Shown here: positions 41,439 to 51,741 of the stretch, in pieces | How positions within the stretch are numbered: position 1 is the first letter of the stretch | Layout of the letters: each line of letters begins with the position of its first letter | Notes under the pieces: model-generated | The model's database searches: none | Seen by the model: the letters and a program-made list of their open reading frames with translations, nothing else | What the model was told of the DNA's origin: nothing | Translations under genes and position numbers: made by a program | NCBI RefSeq assembly: GCF_012489685.1 | Contig: NC_080044.1 | Span: 55,667,507 to 55,731,506, forward strand | DNA from: Lotus japonicus | Taxonomy: Eukaryota; Streptophyta; Magnoliopsida; Fabales; Fabaceae | Direction: 5' to 3' | Length of the DNA stretch: 64,000 bases

Positions 41439-42641
41439 TGAAGGTGTGAAAAACGACTAGAAGGGGGGGGGGTTGAATAGAGTTTTGAATATAAAAACTT
41501 TCCCCTTAAGATTTAAAGTAAATCTTTTCGGTTTCTCTGAGATAGACGGTGCAGCGGATAAAGATAGAGAGAAGAGAAAAGCACACAAGTATTTTATCCT
41601 GGTTCACTTGATAAATCCCTCAAGCTAATCCAGTCCACCCGTTAAGGTGATTTCTTCCTTCTTAGAATGAAGGCAATCCACTAATCAGATAATTGTTACA
41701 ACTGCACTTGAAACCTACAAGTGACTAACAATACACTGACTTAGCTGTCACTAAGATTCACTCTCTTAGTCTTCTCTAGGATCCGATCAACCTTGATCTC
41801 CTAAAGGAATCACCACTAAGATTCACTCTCTTAGTCTTCTTAAGGATACTGACCTACCCGGTCCCTTAAGGAAAATCAAACAACTGTTTGAGGTTGGTGT
41901 TTACAAAGGTTTGCTTCTAAATAAGCTGAGTGTAAACTAAATAAGAACAGATGAAGAAAGTAGAAGCTTGAGTCTATTCTTGTATTGCAGCTCTTGGTTT
42001 CTCTCTTAGCTTTCTTCTTTTCTTCAGCCTTTTATAGTCCAAGGTGCAAAGGATATTTCTGTTGAGAGAATATGACCGTTGGAGGGCATTTCTGGAACTT
42101 CCAGAACCTGCTGTGGCTGAACCTTGGTAGGTAGGCTTTTCAGAATAGTACACTGCTCTTGTACTTCTTGATAGAGACATTTGCCTTTAACCATTGACTT
42201 CTGATCAGAGTTATGCTTCGTGTTGGAACTTGTGAAGCTTGGTGATCAGAGTCAGAGGGATGCTTGGATCCTCTGACCTTCGTAACTTCTGCTTCTGGAC
42301 CTTCAGAGCTTCTGAACCTTCAGAGCCTCTGGTCCCTCAGAGCTTCTGGTCTTCAGATCTTCTGATCCTCAGATCTTCTGATCCTCTGATCTTCTGATCC
42401 TCTGATCTTCAGATCCTCTGATCTTCAGATCCTCTGATCTTCAGATCCTCTGATCTTCAGATCTTCTGATCCTCTGATCTTCTGATCCTCTGACGAATAT
42501 ATCTTCTGGTGTCAGAATCAGAACCTGTTTGTCAAAACACTCAAGACAAACATTAGAGTATCATAGTTGTTCATCCACAAATAAATCCTTGTTATCATCA
42601 AAACATAGAGTTGTACCACATGACCAAATCTTGATCTTACA
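41439..42641 (-). repeat. Sirevirus LTR 2 (middle, 1,203 bp)
   Basis: Shared by the two units: it follows the PBS of unit 1 and the polypurine tract of unit 2. Confidence 0.92.
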
Positions 42642-43302
42642 ATCTCCCCCTTTTTGATGATGACAAAACCATGTATTTTGATGAACAACTCTAAACAAAT
42701 AAACTGAATACACTCAGAGTATAAGGTATCAGAGTTAAAACTTATCCTGATGTGTATAGTTTTTCTTGCTCCTTCTGAATCCAAGACTCGTGCTTGATTC
42801 TGAGCTAAGCTCCCCCTGAATCTAATACTTAATATCAACGTTAGTAATATCTAGATTCTGAGCTAAATAATATAAGAGTTGTCAAGATACTATCAGTTCT
42901 CCCCCTTTTTATCATAAGCAAAAAGAATGAAGGTGGGAAAAAAATAGTAAGAGCATAAGACGAAATACTCCCCCTCAGAAGGAATACCAAGGGATACTTG
43001 GCTTCTGATTAGCATATCTTCTGATGAGAGCAGAAGTGTGGTTCTGGTGACATCTCCGTTCTGGACAAAATTTCATCTTCAGATACTTCAGAATGACAAG
43101 CTATGAAACTACTCTTCTTCTGATGACGCAAGTCAGAAGTTGTAGTAGCATCTTCTGATGTTGTTGCTTCTGGTTCGACAAGTTCTGAGTCTTTGTTTCT
43201 TTCTGAAACGGTCATGCTCATCTCTGCAAGCTTTTTCAGCTAGCTTTGACTTGACCAAATCTTACTCTACTGATGCCTCCAAGATTAACTTCACCTTCAG
43301 GT

Positions 43303-45081
43303 TCAAGTTTTGGATCTTGGGACATATGCCTTTCTCCCGTCATGTGTTGCCTGCATCCACTGTCCAGGTTCCATGGTTGGAGTTTCGATGGACCTACTGA
43401 AGATATCTGCAACATATATAATCTTATCCCTAGGTACCCACTTTCTGGGTCCTTTCTTGTTAGTTAGCCCAGAAGTTCTGACAACTTTGGGTCTTTCAAC
43501 AGGATAATATACAGGAATTTTTGCATGATATTTAGACATGATGAAAGATCCCTTTATAAGAGGAGGTTTAGCAGCTTCAGCAGGTACAGGGTCAGGCAAT
43601 ATGGTACCAGAGGGAACAAAACATTCATACAAAGATTTAGCTTTAGGCACAGAGGGCTCATTTCTAATTGGTTTAGAATACCCAATGCCACGCATTCCAT
43701 TTCTGCTCACGCCATAGATCAATGAAGCCATCAAGCTTCTATCTACGCTTTTAGCCAGGAATCTTTGAAAAGATTTTTCATACTTAGATTCATGCTTACT
43801 ATCAGAGGCATCGCAGGCAATAACTTCTTCTAACTTAGCAATTTGATTCTTAAGCACAGAGTTAGAATTAACTAAAGCATGGTTATCATTTTTCAAATCA
43901 GATATGATTTTCTCATGTTCAACAGAAGTTTCAGAGGCAGCAGAGAAATTCTTTTTCAACCTTTTATGCTTAGTCAAGAGAGAGTTATATTTATCCATAA
44001 TTTCAGACAAAGCATCTTTAAGTTCAGAAGTTGAGAAAGAATCAAATACCTCATTTTCATCGTCAGAGTCTGGATCTCCTTCTGATTCTGAGTCAGAGTC
44101 AACAGCTTCCTTTGACTCTGCTCCTTTGTCTTTGACAATAGCCATGAGTCCTTGGACTTCACCATCAGAGTCAACATCCTCTGATTCTGATTCATCAAAA
44201 GTCACCATCAGACTTTTCTTTGGTTTGAAATGCTTCTTTGACTTTTCGTCCTTTGATGAACCTTTGTATTTGCTCTGCCTGTGCTTCCAGATGCAGTTGA
44301 GCTTTCTGGATATAAGAGTCAGCTCATCTTCATCAGAATATTCTGATGCTTCTTCAGATTCTTCTGCTGCTGCTTGGAGAGCCTTAGCCTTTTCAGATTT
44401 GGATTTCAAGGCAGTAGACTTCTTCTTCTGATCCTGATGTTCAGCACGCTTTAGTTCATGACACTTCAGTATGCTTATGAGTTCTTCCAAACTCATCTGC
44501 TCAACATCTCTTGTGAGCTCCAAGGAAGTTATCAAAGGCATCCAGCTTTCAGGAAGACCTCTAAGGATCCTCATGACATGATCCACAGTGGTGTAGCTAT
44601 TGCTGAGGGGTCTTATTCCAGCAATAATCAACTGGAATCTGGAAAACATATCTTCAATGGATTCGTCAGTTTCCATTTGGAAGGTTTCATATTTCTGGAT
44701 CAAGGACAGCGCCTTTGATTCTTTCACCTTCTTGTTTCCTTCATGTGTCATCTTTAAGGAATCAAGGATACACTTAGCGGAATCACGATCAGTGATTTTC
44801 TCATATTCTTCATATGAAATGGCACTTTGCAGAATAGCTCTTGATCGGTGATGATCTCTGAATTCCTTCTTTTGATCTTCACTCATCTTCTTCCTTGGGA
44901 TCTTTACACCATGTTCATCAACAGGAGGGGTGTAGCCATCAACAACAAAATCCCAAAGATCAGGATCAAAGCCAAGAAAGAAGCTTTTGATTCTGTCTTT
45001 CCAGAAATCAAATCTCTGACCATCAAAGATAGGTGGTCTTGCACTGTATTGATATTTGCTTGTAGTAGTGGTGGAATCCAT
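43303..45081 (-). CDS. Sirevirus gag, 592 aa (copy 2)
   Basis: The translated protein shows no difference from copy 1 (39,586-41,364), and the internal regions have the same length. The duplication is therefore recent, or the copies have been homogenised by recombination. Confidence 0.9.
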   Translation of the reverse strand: MDSTTTTSKYQYSARPPIFDGQRFDFWKDRIKSFFLGFDPDLWDFVVDGYTPPVDEHGVKIPRKKMSEDQKKEFRDHHRSRAILQSAISYEEYEKITDRDSAKCILDSLKMTHEGNKKVKESKALSLIQKYETFQMETDESIEDMFSRFQLIIAGIRPLSNSYTTVDHVMRILRGLPESWMPLITSLELTRDVEQMSLEELISILKCHELKRAEHQDQKKKSTALKSKSEKAKALQAAAEESEEASEYSDEDELTLISRKLNCIWKHRQSKYKGSSKDEKSKKHFKPKKSLMVTFDESESEDVDSDGEVQGLMAIVKDKGAESKEAVDSDSESEGDPDSDDENEVFDSFSTSELKDALSEIMDKYNSLLTKHKRLKKNFSAASETSVEHEKIISDLKNDNHALVNSNSVLKNQIAKLEEVIACDASDSKHESKYEKSFQRFLAKSVDRSLMASLIYGVSRNGMRGIGYSKPIRNEPSVPKAKSLYECFVPSGTILPDPVPAEAAKPPLIKGSFIMSKYHAKIPVYYPVERPKVVRTSGLTNKKGPRKWVPRDKIIYVADIFSRSIETPTMEPGQWMQATHDGRKAYVPRSKT

Positions 45082-45155
45082 GAGTTTTTCACACTGGCCC
45101 GGATCTACTGAACACTGTTAAGTGTGGTAATCAGAACTTGCGATCTGATACCAAT

Positions 45156-46327
45156 TGAAGGTGTGAAAAACGACTAGAAGGGGGGGGGGGTTGAATAGAG
45201 TTTTGAATATAAAAACTTTCCCCTTAAGATTTAAAGTAAATCTTTTCGGTTTCTCTGAGATAGACGGTGCAGCGGATAAAGATAGAGAGAAGAGAAAAGC
45301 ACACAAGTATTTTATCCTGGTTCACTTGATAAATCCCTCAAGCTAATCCAGTCCACCCGTTAAGGTGATTTCTTCCTTCTTAGAATGAAGGCAATCCACT
45401 AATCAGATAATTGTTACAACTGCACTTGAAACCTACAAGTGACTAACAATACACTGACTTAGCTGTCACTAAGATTCACTCTCTTAGTCTTCTCTAGGAT
45501 CCGATCAACCTTGATCTCCTAAAGGAATCACCACTAAGATTCACTCTCTTAGTCTTCTTAAGGATACTGACCTACCCGGTCCCTTAAGGAAAATCAAACA
45601 ACTGTTTGAGGTTGGTGTTTACAAAGGTTTGCTTCTAAATAAGCTGAGTGTAAACTAAATAAGAACAGATGAAGAAAGTAGAAGCTTGAGTCTATTCTTG
45701 TATTGCAGCTCTTGGTTTCTCTCTTAGCTTTCTTCTTTTCTTCAGCCTTTTATAGTCCAAGGTGCAAAGGATATTTCTGTTGAGAGAATATGACCGTTGG
45801 AGGGCATTTCTGGAACTTCCAGAACCTGCTGTGGCTGAACCTTGGTAGGTAGGCTTTTCAGAATAGTACACTGCTCTTGTACTTCTTGATAGAGACATTT
45901 GCCTTTAACCATTGACTTCTGATCAGAGTTATGCTTCGTGTTGGAACTTGTGAAGCTTGGTGATCAGAGTCAGAGGGATGCTTGGATCCTCTGACCTTCG
46001 TAACTTCTGCTTCTGGACCTTCAGAGCTTCTGAACCTTCAGAGCCTCTGGTCCCTCAGAGCTTCTGGTCTTCAGATCTTCTGATCCTCAGATCTTCTGAT
46101 CCTCTGATCTTCAGATCCTCTGATCTTCAGATCCTCTGATCTTTAGATCTTCTGATCCTCTGATCTTCTGATCCTCTGACGAATATATCTTCTGGTGTCA
46201 GAATCAGAACCTGTTTGTCAAAACACTCAAGACAAACATTAGAGTATCATAGTTGTTCATCCACAAATAAATACTTGTTATCATCAAAACATAGAGTTGT
46301 ACCACATGACCAAATCTTGATCTTACA
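45156..46327 (-). repeat. Sirevirus LTR 3 (1,172 bp)
   Basis: Shortest of the three because of fewer minisatellite units. It has private substitutions, for example AAATACTTG where the others read AAATCCTTG. Confidence 0.92.
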
Positions 46328-46332
46328 AGGTC

Positions 46333-46347
46333 GGCTCTGATACCAAT
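46333..46347 (-). other. Primer-binding site of Cassandra
   Basis: TTGGTATCAGAGCC on minus, directly after the 5' LTR. Confidence 0.85.
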
Positions 46348-46740
46348 TGTAACATCCCGACTTGACGACTGGCCTCACGGTAACAACACGAGTCTTTTCA
46401 GTGCGCTTTGTCCTCACTCGCGCGCTTCCTTGGAAAACTTCCCAGGAGGTCACCCATCATAATATTGCTCCAAGGCTAGCACACTTAACCATGGAGTTCT
46501 TATGAGTTGGGGTCCCGAAAAGAAGTTGCAACTTGTTGTCATGGGTAGTACAATCAAATCTTTTATGCCCTCCTCAACTGTATAGTCCATCCCTATACAG
46601 TCTCGGAATACCTCTTGTTTGGGTGTGAGATCGGTTCATTCAGGTGCCCCTCCGCCTAGAAGCCTGCCAAGAGCCGCTTCTTGTCCGTGCCTCACTGCAT
46701 CGGCGATCACTCCCCGCCCTCGTCGGCCTCGGGCGTCACA
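46348..46740 (-). repeat. Cassandra 5' LTR (393 bp)
   Basis: Complete LTR with TG...CA ends, carrying the 5S-like domain listed next. Confidence 0.9.
46430..46525 (-). ncRNA. 5S rRNA-like domain within the Cassandra LTR
   Basis: On the minus strand the region follows the order of plant 5S rRNA: AGAACTCCATGGTTAAG matches the CAGAACTCCGAAGTTAAGC area, and ATGGGTGACCTCCTGGGAAG matches the box C part of the RNA polymerase III internal promoter almost exactly. This domain is the hallmark of Cassandra, known to be transcribable by pol III. It is not a ribosomal gene: both ends and several stem positions have diverged. Confidence 0.85.
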
Positions 46741-46767
46741 AAACACATAATGCTGCAGCCTTCTTCA

Positions 46768-49400
46768 AGTGAGGTTGTCTTGAGTTCCCACAACACCCAA
46801 GGATGCTCTTGACTTCTTTCTGGGCCTTGATGTAGTTCCCACTTCATTTCTTGAGCTTTCTCCCTGTGATGGAACTTCTTGAGTCAAGACACCAACATTG
46901 AATTGTGCTCTTTGAGTTGGTTGTTGAGATACTCCTTGACTTGGTTGCTGAGATGCTCCCTGGGGTTGTTGCTGAGATGCTCCATTAGTTGTTGCCCCTT
47001 TAGTCTTCTTCTTCTGTTAGTTCCAAACATGAAATAACCAGAGCTGAAATAAAAAAAGTTGAAAAGGAAAACAAATTAAAAAACAAATTAATAAGTTAGT
47101 CGATGGAATCATTACCTTATTCCCTCCTGGTGGAATAACAATATCAGCAATTGTTTTTGCCTTGCATGATCTGATGTTGTGGCCTGCCCTTCTACAGTTG
47201 CCACAGAAGACAGGTGATTGAAACCTTTGCAGCTTATGTGGATCTCTGGGCTCATCAGCATCCCTCACCCTTTTTTTCTTGGGTCTTCTAGGAGCCCTCC
47301 TTATTTCTGGTGGGATGATTGGCAATACATTATTCCCAGGATTAGGCCACAGGTCAGGACCATTTGATGGTAGTATGATATTTTCATATGTCCTCAAAAA
47401 GGTACTTTTCCTAAACACATAAATGAGATAATTTTAGTAATACAAGATAGACTGCCTACAAGATACAACATATGCAAGATACAATTTCAGTAATACAAGA
47501 TACAACATTAACACAATTACCAATAATAAGGATCGACATAATCCTCAGGCCTGGTGTTGTTGTACCATATGCAAGATACAACATGGCAGCAAGGGATACC
47601 AGTTAGGTCCCACCTTTTGCATTCACAAGTTTTAGCATCCAAGTTCACAACATACTTCCAAGACCCATTAGTTACTTCAAATAGTGAATTCTTAGGGTCT
47701 CCAGCATATAAAGGAAGCCATGCAGCAGCGCCTGTCTTAGACACCTCTAATTTCTTTTGAATGGTTGGACATAGATCACCCTGGTACCTAATAACCATAT
47801 CCCTTTGCTTCACAATCCTGTTGGTAAGATAGAACTTCCTTCAAGCATGTTGATTATAGGTTTATCCCTATACTCTAGGATTGCTCTGTTGAAGGCCTCG
47901 CACATGTTATTAACTTGCAAGTCACATTTTGGGTATGTGCTATAGCCAGCCCTACTCCATTGTTTGATAGGTATCTGCTTCATGTCATTCCAAGCCTCCT
48001 CATTCAATTCCTTCAACTTATCCATTGTCTTCTCCCAATGTGACATAGTATTTGCTCTTGCAGCAGACCAAAGTGCTCCTTTCATTTCCTGTCCAGGGTA
48101 TTTCTTCCTCCAATTTCCATAGAGATGTTTAACACAGAATCTATGATCAACATTCTCATCCATTGCTGCCAGTGTAGGAACAAGCCCCTACAATTCAAGA
48201 CATTCAAGCACCAACAAGTAAGAATGTAATTAAAATTAGTCTTAAAATTAAAACAACAGCTCAACCAACATGTAAGAATGTAATTAAAATGCAGTAATAT
48301 ATACCTTTTGCTGGTCAGATATAAAGCACCATCTCTTGCTCTGAATACTGTCTAAGTCTGCCAGTAACAAGTCCACAAACCACTCCCAAGAATCTTTTGT
48401 TTCAGCCTCTACAACTGCATATGCTATATGATACATCTGATTATTACCATCCTTTCCAACAGCAGTCAAGAGTTGCCCCCCATAAACTCCTTTGAGGAAG
48501 CACCCATCTAAACCAATGAGAGGTCTACATGTGGTGGCAAAGGCTCTTTTGCATGCAGCTAGGCATACATATATCCTCTCAAATACTACTACACCAGCAT
48601 CTACCATGGTTTTGATTTTGACTATGGTTCCTGGATCGCTTCTTCTAAGCTCTTCACCATAACTCCTGAGATGCTTATATTGCTCCAAGGTTGCCCCTTC
48701 AATCATAGCTATAGCCTTCACTCTAGCTCTAGATACTTGATATCTGCTCAACCTCACACTCCACCTATGTCTAGCTTCCTCAGCTAAAGCTTTCAGTTTC
48801 ATATGAGGGGTGTGCCTTAGAAGGTGCACAAACTTCTTAGCAAGAAAACTAGGCCTTGCTTGTCGGTTTCTATTACTCAAATAGCATGTGTGCTCATCCT
48901 TAAATGTGACAATCTGAAAATAATTATTCTGTACATACTTGGAAGCCCTCAAGTAAAATGGGCACTTTTCAGTGCATTTTATCACAATCCTCTTTGTATC
49001 ATTCTTATCAAACACAAGATCCTTCTTATTCTGCAAAGCATAGTTTCTCACAACATTTCTAAACAGATCAACATTTGTGAATATCTGGCCAACCTCAAAT
49101 TTGATTACAAAATCATCATCTCTAGCCTTGAACTTTGGAAACTTCCTTTTTACATTGCCATTCTCTTCATCACTCTCTGCTGGACTTTCTAGGTCTTCAG
49201 AACTCCCATTCTNNNNNNNNNNNNNNNNNNNNNNNNNNNNNNNNNNNNNNNNNNNNNNNNNNNNNNNNNNNNNNNNNNNNNNNNNNNNNNNNNNNNNNNN
49301 NNNNNNNNNNNNTAAGTGATAATAGTGTGAAATATGTTCAACGTCCTGCCAACAAACATTGGAGGTGGGCCCATGGTTATGTAGAAAGTCTAGTTTCACC
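46768..49400 (-). CDS. Mutator-like (MURA-type) transposase, multi-exon, damaged
   Basis: Minus-strand exons: ...49,212-48,305; 48,187-47,521; 47,410-47,116; 47,013-46,768 (TGA), with GT/AG introns between. Domains in order: MuDR-type N-terminal domain (FKARDDDFVIKFEVGQIF ... CPFYLRAS), then DDE core with LDGCFLKG (first Asp), ISDQQKG (second) and CEAFNRAI (Glu). A SWIM zinc finger follows (CECKRWDLTGIPCCH), then a CCHC knuckle (CGNCRRAGHNIRSC) and a Gln-rich tail with (G/V)ASQQP repeats. It would cut and insert Mutator-like elements. A one-base shift near 47,834, just after NMLEG, breaks the second exon; the 5' end is obscured by a 100-N gap and a LINE insertion. Convergent with the GRF gene. 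Confidence 0.88.
49213..49312. other. Assembly gap (100 N)
   Basis: Exactly 100 undetermined bases, a conventional placeholder; the true size is unknown. It lies in the 5' part of the transposase gene. Confidence 0.98.
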
Positions 49401-49423
49401 TTATTAAGATTAAGGTTATTGTC

Positions 49424-49930
49424 ATGATTTGGGTTGAAGGTTGGACCTGTACTGGTTTGTTTTCGAATCTGATCTGCTGTGTATGCTGCTAAATCATCAC
49501 TGCTCAATTGGTTCCTTTCAATCTGCTGCATTGTATCTGTTAATGGTTTTCTGTCTTATGCTGAAGGCTGGACCTGGACTGTTTTCTACCCTGTTCTCCT
49601 GTGCCTGCTGCTGAGTTTGAGTGCTGTTTGTGAACTCGCTGGATTGGGGCTGCCTTTGCGTTTTCTTTGGGTGGATGTAGCTTCTGTTCTTGCTTTTTTC
49701 TCCTTTTATTGTTCCTATGTATCTTTGTTTACTTTATTTCTTTCTAGCTTGCTGTCAAGGCTTTGGCCTTTTTATTTTCTTGTCATTCCACTGATGCAGC
49801 GCTTTGTATTGTTTTAATTTATGCTTTTTCTTCATGTAATCCCTTTTCGGTGCTTAAACTCTTGCCTACTTCATGAGAAGGTTGTTCTCATGGCTTTTCT
49901 CATCAATAATATTTCTATTTTCTTGAAAAA
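49424..49930 (+). mobile_element. 5'-truncated LINE insertion
   Basis: About 507 bp ending in an A tail (TTTTCTTGAAAAAAA) and flanked by an 18-bp duplication, AAGATTAAGGTTATTGTC, at 49,406-49,423 and 49,931-49,948. The 3' part (CATGAGAAGGTTGTTCTCATGGCTTTTCTCATCAATAATA region) resembles plant L1 3' UTRs. Open reading frames through it on both strands are incidental. Confidence 0.88.
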
Positions 49931-49948
49931 AAGATTAAGGTTATTGTC

Positions 49949-50793
49949 TCCTCCTTGACTGACCCAAGCAGCTCACTTATGGTATTGCTGAAAGTGACTG
50001 TTATTTTTGGTATTTTTCATTCGGTCCCATTCCAAGTAATTTTTCTTTCATGTTTCTCTCTGGTATTGCATTATTCTTTTGTTGTTTGGTCTGTACTGAT
50101 TTTGCAAACCATTAATCCCTCTAAGATAATTGAAACTTATACATGGCAGATAAGCCAGAATTGGCATATTCTGGAGCTCAAATCTGAACGCAAGGCTAGC
50201 ATAAATTTTGTCCAAACAAAGCCCTAAAACATTGACTAAATGGTTGTGCAGTAAATAAACTCAGTATTACAGTATATTATATTCTGGCAAGCTTGATGTG
50301 TAGATTACAAACTCATAATCGATCAATATTCTTTCCACTGTTTAAATGAAATGGTTCTACACAACATCAAGTTGCACCCTAACTATTCGCTTTTGATCAT
50401 TGTTTTGAAACGATTAATTAACTTACTGGGTCTTGAGTCTTCTGCAACTGATAACTGAGCTGCTTCTTCAACTTTATAGAACATTTCTCTTTTTTCTATT
50501 CCCTTTTTTTTAAGAATCCATGTGAAGAACTTATATTAGCAACACTAACCTTCAATTTCAATTTTCAAGTATGAATTTAACCTTTTATACCTGGTTGAGT
50601 ACATGAGTTCTTTCTTGGTGTTGAATTCTTTCATCACTTTCTTCCTCCACATTCTCTAAAATTTGTTTCAGAATCTTTTCTTCCTCTGCATCAAGATTTT
50701 GCATACACTGTTTCAAATGCAGATAACAGCACTGGACTAAATATAGAGTCCTCACTGGACTCATCTGACTGATTTGCCTACTCATTTTTTCAG
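49949..50793. other. AT-rich DNA, no clear gene
   Basis: A minus-strand open stretch at about 50,010-49,949 (ITVTFSNTISELLGSVKEET) could be upstream coding sequence of the transposase gene but is too short to judge. Another minus-strand open block at 50,720-50,592, with AEEEKILKQILENVEEESDE and a GTATAA donor-like end, may be an exon fragment of unknown origin. I did not find the right terminal repeat of the Mutator-like element. Confidence 0.4.
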
Positions 50794-51052
50794 GTGATTG
50801 ATAGATATAAAGACTTGGCATTCTCAGAGTATGCAAGGGTAGGAAGAGCGCTGATTCTGTATGAAGTTGGTGACAGAGAACAAGCGATTGCAGAGATGGA
50901 AGACGTTTCAATATCTCTCTAAGAGGGTATCCAGGTATGTTCACAGGCTTAGCATTTTATAATTATGCTGCAGAAGGAAAATATTCACCTTTCTCTAATA
51001 TTATTTTTTTTCCCTCAAGCAGAAGTACATGCAGCTCTTGCAGCAGCCTTAT
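50794..51052 (+). pseudogene. Two-exon gene fragment resembling a TPR protein
   Basis: Exon 50,794-50,934 (preceded by TTTTTTCAG) encodes YKDLAFSEYARVGRALILYE and GDREQAIAEMEDVSISL. After an intron with GTATGT...CAAGCAG borders, 51,023-51,052 encodes VHAALAAAL. Small insertions at ~50,919-50,926 put a TAA in frame. The AMEDVSISLKGYPEVHAALAAAL-type string recalls TPR proteins of the chloroplast lumen common family, but that is from memory. Introns are retained, so this is a DNA-level duplication or transposon capture, not a retrocopy. Confidence 0.45.
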
Positions 51053-51062
51053 CTTGCCCTAC

Positions 51063-51741
51063 CAAAATCATGGCAAATTATTAAAAGTATCTCAACAGCT
51101 CTCTCACTGTATTCTTGATCAGATACCTTGAAAACCAAGTTGACCAAAGTTTTGATACCATTTGGGTGGTTCGTCACCCTCTTTAGCACTTTCTAGCTCC
51201 AAATACTTGTATCATTTTGTAACGTTCAGATTGATTTCTGTTCTAAATTTGTCTATGAGCGAAAGTAACTCAAACTTGATTATTAACTTTTCTCTTTTTG
51301 GAATCACTTTTGAATCCTTTTATCATTAAAAAGTGGTTTTTGATTCCTTCTTGTATAAGATTTAGTGTAAGATTGTTTTGATTTCTAAGCCAGAATTAAT
51401 CTGTTTCTCCTTAGTAGCCCTTTGATCTAGATTTGTATCCATTTTTAGTCATAGTTTGTATTTAGTCTGTTTGGACTAATACACATCATGCATCCATTTT
51501 CACTCATAGTTTGTATTTAATATCTGGTACTCTCTTCAATATTTTTTTTTTTCTTAAAAAAATTCCTCCATTATTATTCATCAGTAAAAGCATGAGTACA
51601 AATACTTAGTTTATAGAACTAAAAACTTCTTTAATTCCAATACAATAATACACAAATACTAGTTTAAAGAACTACGGAGTTCTTTAATCCTAATACAATA
51701 ATACAGATTTGAGATGCATACTAATCAACATAAAAAGTAAA
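51063..51741. other. Intergenic DNA downstream of the ribonuclease gene
   Basis: AT-rich. It contains a short tandem duplication around TTAGTTTATAGAACTAAAAACTT / CTAGTTTAAAGAACTACGGAGTT (51,605-51,715). No gene seen. Confidence 0.6.

Larger units (their letters stand above)
37729..46327 (-). mobile_element. Tandem gag-only Sirevirus derivative (LTR-gag-LTR-gag-LTR)
   Basis: Three LTRs (37,729-38,924; 41,439-42,641; 45,156-46,327) alternate with two internal regions of 2,514 bp each (38,925-41,438; 42,642-45,155). The whole is flanked by a single target duplication, AGGTC (37,724-37,728 and 46,328-46,332), inside the Cassandra internal domain. Each internal region has a PBS, one 592-codon gag and polypurine motifs, but no protease, integrase or RT, so mobility would need proteins from a complete Sirevirus. 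One duplication around three LTRs points to unequal LTR recombination after one insertion, or to insertion of a tandem cDNA. Confidence 0.92.
37386..46740 (-). mobile_element. Cassandra TRIM retrotransposon (5S rRNA-like LTRs), enlarged by an insertion
   Basis: LTRs at 37,386-37,673 and 46,348-46,740 (TGTAACATCCC...GGGCGTCACA on plus), flanked by AAACA at 37,381-37,385 and 46,741-46,745. On the minus strand the right LTR is followed directly by TTGGTATCAGAGCC (PBS). The left LTR is preceded by GGAAGTTGGTGGGCC (PPT region). It has no coding capacity of its own, as expected for this terminal-repeat retrotransposon in miniature. Its short internal part is split at AGGTC by the Sirevirus derivative (37,729-46,327). 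Confidence 0.92.

Noticed and set aside
37729..45155. The 3.7-kb duplication as a pure assembly error
   Set aside because: LTR minisatellite lengths and some bases differ between copies, and the outer AGGTC duplication is consistent with one biological insertion; not fully excluded without long reads.
46430..46525. A genuine 5S rRNA gene
   Set aside because: It sits inside a TG...CA LTR with a tRNA-primer site next to it, and both ends of the 5S gene are missing; this is the Cassandra 5S domain.
49479..49817. 112-codon hydrophobic plus-strand ORF (membrane protein-like)
   Set aside because: It lies inside the truncated LINE; T-rich sequence gives hydrophobic translation.
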